DNA of 64,000 nt from Sphingomonas sp. PL-96 (GTDB lineage: Bacteria; Pseudomonadota; Alphaproteobacteria; Sphingomonadales; Sphingomonadaceae), in the NCBI RefSeq assembly GCF_020707215.1, contig NZ_JAJFET010000003.1, positions 124,001 through 188,000 of the forward strand, given 5' to 3'. The notes beneath the pieces were generated by a model, which was given only the letters and a program-made list of their open reading frames with translations, searched no databases and was not told the DNA's origin. Shown here one piece after another: positions 1 through 7,515 of the stretch. The translations under genes were made by a program, and so were the position numbers. Numbering within the stretch: the stretch's first letter is position 1; each line of letters begins with the position of its first letter.

Positions 1-248
1 CAATAAAGACTGCGGCGCGGAGGTAAAGATCGCGACCATACGGAGTCCGGCGATCAGCTCGTCTTCTCAGGCATGATCTCGCTATCACCCGAAAAACTAC
101 CAAGTCGTCGCCTGCTCCATTGCAGTTCGCGAGACTCCAACTGGAGAGCTTCAAACCGCAACCAGATATTTACCTCTGGCCTTCAGGTGAGGCCTGCCGC
201 GAAAATGAGGCAGGACGTCGGCTGCAGATCCACCTTGTAGAGGTAAAA

Positions 249-548
249 ATGACAAGGGAGGACAAAGCGCATCCGATGATGGTGATCGGTCCATCCGGGA
301 CGCCGCTAACGGTGGATACCCTCACGCCTTCAGACACCAAGCGGTGGACTGCCCGACGCAAGGCTGAGGTGGTTGCGGCGGTGAACGGCGGATTGCTGAC
401 GCTGGAGGAGGCATGCGCTCGATACAGCCTGTCGCGCGAGGAGTTTTCAGGGTGGCAGCAGACGGTCGAGCGTACAGGTATACCGGGCCTTCGGGTGACG
501 CGCATCCAGCACTACCGAGCGCTTGCGAAGCGCCACCGCAGCAGCTGA
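249..548 (+). CDS. sciP: SciP-like CtrA inhibitor (DUF1153 family)
   Basis: About 99 residues. The conserved DUF1153 core runs from about residue 26 to the C-terminus: a TKRW segment, a basic ARRKAEVV stretch, a GGLLTLEEAC helix, a YSLSREEF helix and a GLRVTR tail. In Caulobacter the family member SciP binds CtrA and blocks transcription from CtrA-dependent promoters. That role is family knowledge and is not visible here. I chose the ATG at 249 because homology starts only after it and family members are about 90-100 residues; an upstream in-frame start at 120 would add 43 residues with no family character. No operon partner is seen; the next gene starts about 100 bp downstream. Confidence 0.85.
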   Translation: MTREDKAHPMMVIGPSGTPLTVDTLTPSDTKRWTARRKAEVVAAVNGGLLTLEEACARYSLSREEFSGWQQTVERTGIPGLRVTRIQHYRALAKRHRSS

Positions 549-652
549 CCATCAGGCTCGCCGTTTGCGCGACCAGTTGATAGTGTTTTAAGTGCTGGAG
601 AATAGGGCGTAATCACTTTTATAGACGATGCCAGTCAGGCGAAGGATGTTGC

Positions 653-2473
653 GTGGTTGGCTCTCTTATACCGGAACTCGACATCTCCACGCATACTGAG
701 GCCAAACGGCTTGCGGCGCTTGCGGACTATGGCGTGCTGGACGGAACAGCGGACGCCGAGTTCGACACGATTGTCGAATTGGCGGTGTCGCTGTTCGGGG
801 TGTCCGGAGCGATGGTCTCCTTCGTGGCCCGTGATGAGCAGGTGTTCGCAGCGCGCCGCGGGGTAGAGGCGTGTCGAACCCCGCGCTCCATGTCGTTTTG
901 TGCTCATGCGTTGGACGGACATGATGTGATGGTAGTGGAGGACGCGCTTCTGGATGTGCGGTTCGCCGACAACCCGCTGGTACAAGGCCCTCCCAACATC
1001 CGCTTCTATGCGGGGGCGCCACTGCGGGTGGCCTCGGGCGACGCTCTGGGAACGTTGTGTCTCATCCACGACGAGCCACGCACCCTGAATGATCGGGACC
1101 GCGGGCTGCTGCGCACTTTGGCCGGGATCGTCGTCGAGCGCCTGGAGCTATGGCGTAGCAAGCAGCGCCACGAAGCGAGTGAGCGGCGGCTGACGCGTCT
1201 GGCCCACACGGATGGACTGACCGGGCTTCCCAATCGGGTGCAGTTCCATAGCCAAGCGCAAGAGGTTCTGTCCGACCGGGAAGCCGCTGCGCTGCTGCTG
1301 TTCGATCTGGATGGCTTCAAGGATGTCAACGACGTCTTCGGGCACGCCACCGGCGATCGCCTGCTGCTTGCGGTGGGCGAGCGACTGCAGAGCCTTTTGG
1401 AAGACCAGCATCTCCTGGCGCGGCTCGGGGGAGATGAGTTCGTGATCCTGTTACGTGGCGTAGGCGATGCCCGGAGCGCCTATAAGGTAGCTGAGCGCAT
1501 TCACCTCAGCTTCCGAGAAGGCTTCGACATCGACGGCCAGCAGCTTCAGCTCGAAACCTGCATTGGCCTGGCCGTGGCGCCCTATCATGGCGAAACCATC
1601 GACACGTTGCTGCGCCATGCCGACTTGGCGCTGTATCGTGCCAAGGACGAAGGCGGCGGTAGCGTAGGCTACTTCGAACCACACCTTCGACACGACGTGG
1701 AGACCCGCCGGTCGATGCAGACGGAGTTGCATCGCGCCTTCGAGCGTGGGGAGTTCGAGCTTCATTATCAGCCGCAGGTCACGCTCAGTGACGGCAAGCT
1801 GACCGGGATGGAGGCGCTTCTACGGTGGCAGCACCCGGAACGTGGACTGCTTCCGCCTAGCGAATTTCTGGCCACCCTGGAACTCATGCCCCTATCCGCA
1901 CGGGTGGGCGAGTGGGTCCTGCGCACTGCCGTGCAGCAGGCTGCCGCCTGGGCGGCCTCGGGAACTCCGCTGGTTGTGGCAGTCAACCTCTCAGCGGCGC
2001 AGTTCCTGTCTGGTTACCTCCCGGACACCGTTGCGGCCGAACTGCGTCGTTGGAAGCTGCCACCTAAGCTGCTCGAGCTGGAAATGACGGAGCGGGTGGC
2101 GGTCAAGAACACGCAGTCTTCAGCCGCAATCCTGCGAGCCGTGCGCGCCTTGGGGGTCGGGATTGCACTAGATGATTTCGGGACGGGCTATGCATCCCTC
2201 AGCCTGCTCCGCGACTTGCCGGTGAGCCGCCTCAAGATCGATCGGAGCTTTACGAAGGACGCACAGCCCGGCAACCATGATGCGGCGCTGATCGACGCTA
2301 TCGTGCGCCTTAGCCACGCGTTTAACCTGGGCGTTGTGGCGGAAGGAATCGAGACGGCCGAACAGTCGCAGTTCCTAGCGGAAATGGGCTGCGTCGAGGG
2401 ACAGGGCTATCTCTATGGCCGTCCCATGTGTGCCCGCGATCTCGACACGCTGATTGCAGGTGCGCGCGCGTAG
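653..2473 (+). CDS. GAF-GGDEF-EAL cyclic-di-GMP turnover protein
   Basis: 606 residues, GTG start. An N-terminal GAF domain (about 15-165) is followed by a GGDEF domain with intact GGDEF at 259-263 and an EAL domain starting at E387 (EALLRW). The EAL part keeps DDFGTG, EGIET and a QGYLYGRP ending, so phosphodiesterase activity is plausible. The inhibitory RxxD site normally just before GGDEF is replaced by EDQH, so product inhibition is probably absent. No membrane segment is evident, so it is likely a cytosolic sensor that makes and/or degrades c-di-GMP in response to a GAF ligand. Start choice: no in-frame ATG precedes the GAF homology closely. Neighbours are other signalling genes (BLUF, PAS-GGDEF). 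Confidence 0.93.
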   Translation: MVGSLIPELDISTHTEAKRLAALADYGVLDGTADAEFDTIVELAVSLFGVSGAMVSFVARDEQVFAARRGVEACRTPRSMSFCAHALDGHDVMVVEDALLDVRFADNPLVQGPPNIRFYAGAPLRVASGDALGTLCLIHDEPRTLNDRDRGLLRTLAGIVVERLELWRSKQRHEASERRLTRLAHTDGLTGLPNRVQFHSQAQEVLSDREAAALLLFDLDGFKDVNDVFGHATGDRLLLAVGERLQSLLEDQHLLARLGGDEFVILLRGVGDARSAYKVAERIHLSFREGFDIDGQQLQLETCIGLAVAPYHGETIDTLLRHADLALYRAKDEGGGSVGYFEPHLRHDVETRRSMQTELHRAFERGEFELHYQPQVTLSDGKLTGMEALLRWQHPERGLLPPSEFLATLELMPLSARVGEWVLRTAVQQAAAWAASGTPLVVAVNLSAAQFLSGYLPDTVAAELRRWKLPPKLLELEMTERVAVKNTQSSAAILRAVRALGVGIALDDFGTGYASLSLLRDLPVSRLKIDRSFTKDAQPGNHDAALIDAIVRLSHAFNLGVVAEGIETAEQSQFLAEMGCVEGQGYLYGRPMCARDLDTLIAGARA

Positions 2474-2504
2474 CAGCCGACAGCCTGCCCTTGTTTCTAG
2501 CTGA

Positions 2505-2930
2505 TTAGCGCGCAACTATCTGCCTGTTCGAGAATGCGGACCGCACTTCCGGGGGAGCATCGCGCAGGAGGTGGTTCAAGTGATGGCGTATCTCCAAGGA
2601 GTCTTCACCAGGCACCAATTGCGCCATTGTCCAGTAGATAAAGGCGCGCTCGACGTCCGCTTGATCCGATAGCACGGCGACGTCCCGATGCCGTGGATCC
2701 GACCGGATCCGCTCGAAGGTCTCGGCGACTGCCAGACCCGCTCCTTCGACGACCTGCACGTACTCGCGCCCGTCACTCCACAGCAGCCCAGTGATTCCAT
2801 CAAGGGCGTTGTTCACTCGCGAACTCTGAAGAATGTCGGAGAGGTCGACGTCACGATCATCGCCCACGGCCGTGCTGCTGTAGATGAGGCGCCGTGTCGG
2901 CTGATGATGCGGATCAGGCATCGAGAGCAT
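2505..2930 (-). CDS. Short BLUF-domain blue-light photoreceptor
   Basis: 141 residues from the chosen ATG at 2930. One BLUF domain fills residues 14-105, followed by a short helical tail. Every flavin-pocket residue known from AppA can be placed at the same spacing: Y17 (AppA Y21), N41 (N45), Q59 (Q63), W100 (W104) and M102 (M106). It should therefore bind FAD and be photoactive. Like PixD-type short BLUF proteins it has no output domain and should act by binding a partner. It lies convergent to the upstream GGDEF-EAL gene and close to a PAS-GGDEF gene, which makes c-di-GMP enzymes candidate partners (inference). A longer frame to 3122 exists but carries no BLUF homology. Confidence 0.9.
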   Translation of the reverse strand: MLSMPDPHHQPTRRLIYSSTAVGDDRDVDLSDILQSSRVNNALDGITGLLWSDGREYVQVVEGAGLAVAETFERIRSDPRHRDVAVLSDQADVERAFIYWTMAQLVPGEDSLEIRHHLNHLLRDAPPEVRSAFSNRQIVAR

Positions 2931-3134
2931 ATAGAAAGGCTTTGGGCCAAGACAAAGCCGTAAGTTCCCAACTGTCAGGGCAGGGACCGCTCCGGCGAAC
3001 GGCCGCCTCCTTGATATATGCCCATAGCACCCTTCGTCGGTATAAGGGACTCGCATCGCCATCCCGAAGTGCTTTCGAAGCCGTAACGGTTGGCACCATT
3101 CGGATTGATATATGTTGGTCACCCGAACGGGAGA

Positions 3135-3332
3135 ATGATCGTGCCTGACGCGAAAATTGTCGCCGTCGCGTTGCTTACGCGGCGGGACCTCGAAGCATTC
3201 GGAGGTTGCCTCGAACGGGTGTTTTCGGTTGAAGAAAACGACGAGTTTGATGCTCTGCTGGACAGGCTTGATCGCGTGCCCGCTGTTCCTGTCGTAGAGA
3301 GAGGCGAGACGCTTGATACTTCAGCGCGGTGA
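3135..3332 (+). CDS. Small hypothetical protein
   Basis: 65 residues, acidic and probably helical, with no family I recognise. The ATG at 3135 follows a GGGAGA ribosome-binding-like stretch directly, which favours it over a start 15 codons upstream. There is no signal peptide or membrane segment. It lies between the BLUF gene (divergent) and another small ORF. It may be spurious; base composition is like that of its neighbours. Confidence 0.4.
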   Translation: MIVPDAKIVAVALLTRRDLEAFGGCLERVFSVEENDEFDALLDRLDRVPAVPVVERGETLDTSAR

Positions 3333-3372
3333 ATGGATCTCGCGACACACGAAAAGCCGACGAGGACGCCGG

Positions 3373-3543
3373 ATGAAGCCGAACATGACCGCTAAGCTGA
3401 TCTTCGTGTTAATTACTGTTGCATCGGTCTTCGTGGCCTGGGCGATTGTGCAATCGTTCAAGCGAACGCCCGTGACGACGCAGAGAGGGGAGCAATCCCT
3501 TCCGGAACAGGCGGCGCATGAAGCCCATATGAGGTCCCATTGA
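3373..3543 (+). CDS. Small single-pass membrane protein
   Basis: 56 residues from the ATG at 3373. Residues about 7-24 form one hydrophobic segment (LIFVLITVASVFVAWAIV), followed by a charged soluble tail with basic residues just after the membrane segment. No family is recognised. It lies 40 bp after the preceding small ORF and tail-to-tail with the PAS-GGDEF gene. The membrane segment is the only reason to think it is real. Confidence 0.4.
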   Translation: MKPNMTAKLIFVLITVASVFVAWAIVQSFKRTPVTTQRGEQSLPEQAAHEAHMRSH

Positions 3544-3591
3544 GCGACTGCGACCTCGGCACTTCGGCTTGCGCGAGGAGCTTGCCCCACC

Positions 3592-5247
3592 TCAGATGAT
3601 GACGCGCAAAGTGCCGCGGCCGGCAGCCTTGGCCTGATACAACGCAGCACCGGCGCGCGCGAGGATGCCTCCGGCGGAACTCGGGGGCTGGGGCGACCAA
3701 CTTGCCCCAACGCTTGCTCCTACGTGGTGTCCGCAGCCGGCGATGGTAGCGAAATGCTCCTGTCGCCTCACTGTTGCGCGCTCGGCGAGAACCTGCAGCG
3801 CAGAAGTCTCCAAACCGACGAGCACCACTACGAACTCGTCTCCACCCACGCGTGCGACCAGATCCATGGTTCGGGTAATCGCGCGTAGGCGATATGCGGT
3901 TTCGGTGAGGAGGGCATCGCCGGCCTGGTGCCCCAGCTGATCGTTCACCTGCTTGAACCCATCCAGGTCGATGGCGAGGACACCACAGGGGCATTCTTGC
4001 GGCAGGTCGCGCAGCCGCTGATCAAGCCCGCGGCGATTCAGCAGACCCGTCAGCGGATCCGTGCTTGCCTGGCCTTCCGCGAGTGCCCGTCGTTCATGTT
4101 CCTCGGTAAAATCTATGGTCACCCCCACGATCTGCTCGGGGTGTCCTTGGGCATCACGGAGAAGCCGGCGGTCGCAGCGCATCCATCTTGTGCGGGCGAT
4201 TGTCTCTAGACGGTATTCTACCGACGACCGATCCATGTCACCGCGGAGCAAAGGACCGAGATCCGCTGTCACAAGGTCTTCAGGGTGAATGCGAGAGGAG
4301 TAGCGCGCCAGGTCCATGGTCGCGGAGGTGGGGCCGCATACGAACTGCGCCAGAGCCTCCGACGTCTCGAAACGAGATGTGGCCACATCGAGATGCCAGG
4401 ATCCACCGGGGATCGCCTTGGTGACGAGGGACAGGCGGGCGTTGGTCTCGGCAAGCCTGCGTTCCGCCTCCCTTTGTTGCGTGATGTCTTCCACATGGGT
4501 GAGAAACCGGACGGCGTCGCCGGCGTCATTCCGGACCGCAGCAACTACAAGCTTTCCGTACAGGCAGCTTCCATCCTTGCGGACGTAGCGCTTCTCCAGC
4601 CAATAGCCGTCGCGCTCCTTGTTGAGGACGCTCCGGAAGAGCACCAGATCGGCATCGATGTCATCCGGATGCGTGATGTCAGTAATGGAGAGTTCGGTCA
4701 TCTCCTCCAGTGTTCGGCCGAGCATGGCGGCGAAGGCGCGGTTCGAGCGGATGAGGTGCCCCTGAACGTCGACGATGGCGTTGCCGATCGGGGCGTTCTC
4801 AAAAGCTTCGTTGAACATCGCCTCGCCTCGTGCGATGCGGCGCTGAAGGTCGTCCCGCACACTAATGTCGGTCACTAGAGCAATGATGCCGATCACCTTT
4901 CGATCGGCATCTACGTCGGGGACGTAGCTGCCCTGCACACGCCGCTGCTGCTCCCCGTCGAAGATGTCGTACTCGTATACGACGGGCTCGCCGGCTGCCG
5001 CCTGGCGAAGCTTGCTGACAATCAGCGGGTAATTCCGCTCGCCCACGATCTCGCGGACGTACTTACCCACCATTTCTCGTCCTGGAATGCTGCGCCATTC
5101 GGCGTATCGATCATTGGCGTAGCGATACCGCAAGTCGAGGCCGAAATAAGCGACCAAACCGGGCAGCAGGTCGAGGATCCGGGCGGCTGTAGGAGCGTCC
5201 CAATTCCCATTGCCAAGGCACGGAAAGCCTCCGGAATTTGCGTCCAT
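3592..5247 (-). CDS. Triple-PAS diguanylate cyclase
   Basis: 551 residues from the ATG at 5247. Three PAS/PAC sensor units lie at about 15-130, 135-260 and 265-390, then a GGDEF domain with motif 468-472. An RTMD sequence at 459-462 fits the RxxD allosteric inhibition site, unlike in the neighbouring GAF-GGDEF-EAL protein. There is no EAL domain and no clear membrane segment, so this should be a cytosolic diguanylate cyclase making c-di-GMP from GTP under PAS control. The open frame continues 106 codons upstream of 5247, but that part has no PAS character and reads like non-coding sequence. Confidence 0.9.
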   Translation of the reverse strand: MDANSGGFPCLGNGNWDAPTAARILDLLPGLVAYFGLDLRYRYANDRYAEWRSIPGREMVGKYVREIVGERNYPLIVSKLRQAAAGEPVVYEYDIFDGEQQRRVQGSYVPDVDADRKVIGIIALVTDISVRDDLQRRIARGEAMFNEAFENAPIGNAIVDVQGHLIRSNRAFAAMLGRTLEEMTELSITDITHPDDIDADLVLFRSVLNKERDGYWLEKRYVRKDGSCLYGKLVVAAVRNDAGDAVRFLTHVEDITQQREAERRLAETNARLSLVTKAIPGGSWHLDVATSRFETSEALAQFVCGPTSATMDLARYSSRIHPEDLVTADLGPLLRGDMDRSSVEYRLETIARTRWMRCDRRLLRDAQGHPEQIVGVTIDFTEEHERRALAEGQASTDPLTGLLNRRGLDQRLRDLPQECPCGVLAIDLDGFKQVNDQLGHQAGDALLTETAYRLRAITRTMDLVARVGGDEFVVVLVGLETSALQVLAERATVRRQEHFATIAGCGHHVGASVGASWSPQPPSSAGGILARAGAALYQAKAAGRGTLRVII

Positions 5248-5755
5248 GAGCCCGGAATAGCATTGCGCGGTTAATAGATTACCCTCGAGTACAAGGGGTT
5301 GGAACAGGTGGAGGCGCGCCGTATGCAAGAGGCATGACCGTGCGACTGGATATTTTCGCGGCGATTGAACATGGCTTTTTGCTGGAATTCGCGGATGCAG
5401 CGCGAGAAGATGGCGTGCCTCCCACAGGGTGGATCGACTATATCGCCGTGCTGACGGTGACGAAGCAGACTGCCTCCAACGACAATGCCGCTGATCAAGC
5501 TGGACGGACAGGCCGATTGCCTCGCCTCCCGGGCGGACCGGCATAGGTCGCCGCTTCTTGAGCATTCCTGATAATCTCGCGACGTCAGCGGAACCATGAG
5601 GAGGCGTGACTGGATCACCGCTGGGCGAGAAAGTGCGTCAGCGTCTTGACCACCCCCTAGAGCAAAGTTGGCAGTGACAGCCTCGCTCTGACCAACCCGA
5701 TGCCAGAGGTCTGTCGTTGTGGACGCGATCTTGTCACTGACCCATAAGCTTGGCC
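5248..5755. other. Gene-less stretch
   Basis: Open frames here are extensions or shadows of the PAS-GGDEF gene. I see no RNA gene, repeat or clear terminator. The promoters of the flanking divergent genes are presumably here. Confidence 0.5.
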
Positions 5756-6196
5756 ATGAAGGCTCATTATCTGATGCTGCTGTGCCTTGCCGGCTGCGGC
5801 AACATACCCAAAGATCCAGAGGGTACGCTCGACAGAATTCGTCGACAGCACGTCATTAGGGTCGGTCGCGTTGAGGGCGGATTGCCCCCCGATGCGTTAG
5901 GCTGGCACCGAGTTTTGACACGCGTGGAGGCATCGACGGGCGCAGAGCCCATCTTCCAACGCGGGATGCTGGAGCCGTTGCTGCTAGACTTGGAGGCCGG
6001 CAAGCTTGATGTCGTGGTGGGCGGACGCTTCGACGAGAAGACACCATGGAAAACACGGGTGACACTTGGTCCGCCGATCGGGAGGATTGAGACGCCGACC
6101 GGTAAGACCGCCAGTCACATCGTTGTACGAAACGGTGAGAATGCGTGGATCATGTTGGTTCAGCGTGAGACTAAAGCGGCAGGGAAAAAGCCGTGA
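5756..6196 (+). CDS. Small lipoprotein, solute-binding-protein-like
   Basis: 146 residues. A short hydrophobic leader ends in the lipobox LAGC, giving a lipidated cysteine at residue 14. The rest contains segments resembling parts of family 3 solute-binding proteins (an IRVG strand early, LEAGKLDVVVGG later), but it is far shorter than a full binding protein of about 250 residues, so it may be a single-lobe derivative. An upstream in-frame TTG is less likely than the ATG at 5756. The stop overlaps the start of the next gene by 4 bp (GTGA), so the two are probably translationally coupled and function together. Function is unknown. Confidence 0.65.
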   Translation: MKAHYLMLLCLAGCGNIPKDPEGTLDRIRRQHVIRVGRVEGGLPPDALGWHRVLTRVEASTGAEPIFQRGMLEPLLLDLEAGKLDVVVGGRFDEKTPWKTRVTLGPPIGRIETPTGKTASHIVVRNGENAWIMLVQRETKAAGKKP

Positions 6197-7125
6197 GCGG
6201 TGGGATTCCGGATCGGCTGCAAGATGTCATGCGCCGTGCCGAGCGCCTTGAGTGGTGGTCCATTGGGTGGACGATTAGCGTTATCGTGGTCATGGGCGCG
6301 GCCATGGGTTCAAGTCAGACGATGAAGTCGGCCTGGGTCGAAGATTGTCTCAGTCTGATCCCACCGGCAGTCTTCCTGATTTCGGCGCGCGTGGAGCGTC
6401 GCCCCGCCAATGCAAGATTCCCGAACGGCTTCGCGCGCGTGCCGAGCCTCGCCTTCGTCATAGCCGCTGCAGCACTAACGGCTCTCGGTGGCACGTTGCT
6501 GGTCGACTCGGCGATTAGCCTGGCCTCACAAGAGCACGCGACCGTGGTCGCGGTCGATGTCTTCGGTAAAGAGATATGGCTGGGATGGATCATGGTGGCA
6601 GCGCAGGGCTACTCGATCATCGTGCCCATGGTGCTCGGGTGGTTGAAACTGCCCTTGGCCAAGCATCTCGCCGACAAGACGCTGTTCACCGATGCCATGA
6701 CCCAAAAGGCGAACTGGATGACCGGGATCGCGGGAATAGGCGGCGTGATCGGAATCGGCCTGGGATACTGGTGGGCCGACGCGTTGGCCGCCGGGATGAT
6801 CTCGCTCGATATTCTCGACGACGGCATCAGGGCGCTTCGAGCAGCATCGGCCGAGCTCGTCGACGGGGCGCCTCGGGCGCTGGACAGTTGCGAGATCGCG
6901 GATGATGCTTCCGCGCTGCACGCCGCGCTAGACGCGCGGTTCCCCGGTGCCGAAGTGCATCTGCGGGAGACCGGTCGCGTGATTAGCGCGCAGATCGTCG
7001 GCGCGGCGCCGCCCGACGCTGTGCTCAATCCCCGCGACTATTGGCCCGGTGATCCCGATCGCGCCTGGCGGCTAGGGCACATCAGTTTCGTTCCCCCCTC
7101 TTGCGATCGGGGCGACCGGACCTGA
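6193..7125 (+). CDS. Cation-efflux (CDF-like) membrane transporter
   Basis: 310 residues, GTG start overlapping the upstream lipoprotein gene. There are about five or six hydrophobic segments in the first 215 residues and a soluble C-terminal domain (about 225-300), the layout of cation diffusion facilitators that export divalent metals by proton antiport. The segment LFTDAMTQKANWMTG aligns with the metal-site helix of CDFs, but the second acidic or histidine ligand appears changed to K/N, so the metal site may be altered or the substrate unusual. The 4-bp overlap ties it to the lipoprotein. Family assignment is from topology and motif position and is moderately secure. Confidence 0.65.
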   Translation: MSGGIPDRLQDVMRRAERLEWWSIGWTISVIVVMGAAMGSSQTMKSAWVEDCLSLIPPAVFLISARVERRPANARFPNGFARVPSLAFVIAAAALTALGGTLLVDSAISLASQEHATVVAVDVFGKEIWLGWIMVAAQGYSIIVPMVLGWLKLPLAKHLADKTLFTDAMTQKANWMTGIAGIGGVIGIGLGYWWADALAAGMISLDILDDGIRALRAASAELVDGAPRALDSCEIADDASALHAALDARFPGAEVHLRETGRVISAQIVGAAPPDAVLNPRDYWPGDPDRAWRLGHISFVPPSCDRGDRT

Positions 7126-7472
7126 AGGCTAAATGCTGTCGGGCTCGACTTCGACCAACTTATGCCTCGCACCGCCGAAGCTTCCGCTGCCAGGTGCCAG
7201 GTGCCAGGTGCCGGCATCGTTCAAGCGCAGCAGTATCAGCCATCGTTCCGCCCAGCGAGATGAGGGACCGTCCCGCTGGCCGGCGCAATGAAGGTGCTGG
7301 TGCTCGGGACGCCTCGTTTTTCGGGACTGCTGGAAAACTTCCAATCGGACATGGTTGAATCGCTCCTCACGCGCCTCGTCTAGGCGGACACACTGCCGTT
7401 GGAGACCCCGAACCCCAGCACTCCCGTGCACAATCAAGATATCGCTTCGCTGGATAGCCGATCTGAATAAGG
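7126..7472. other. Gene-less stretch with a short tandem repeat
   Basis: No convincing gene. An 8-bp unit, GCCAGGTG, is repeated three times in tandem at about 7189-7213. The small open frames lack recognisable domains. Confidence 0.5.
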
Positions 7473-7507
7473 GGCGGGCTGCCGGACATGGAAGAAGGCA
7501 GCCCGCC
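7473..7507 (-). terminator. Terminator hairpin after the autotransporter gene
   Basis: A perfect 11-bp stem (GGCGGGCTGCC / GGCAGCCCGCC) with a 13-nt loop sits 9 bp past the autotransporter stop. On the minus strand it is followed by CCTTATT, only a weak U tract, so termination may be imperfect. Confidence 0.65.
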
Positions 7508-7515
7508 TACGATCG

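Noticed and set aside
1..182. Short plus-strand frame before sciP reading HPKNYQVVACSIAVRETPTG and on to a stop at about 180.
   Set aside because: Only about 35 codons after a stop at 74, with no start codon and no recognisable family; could be a remnant but cannot be supported.
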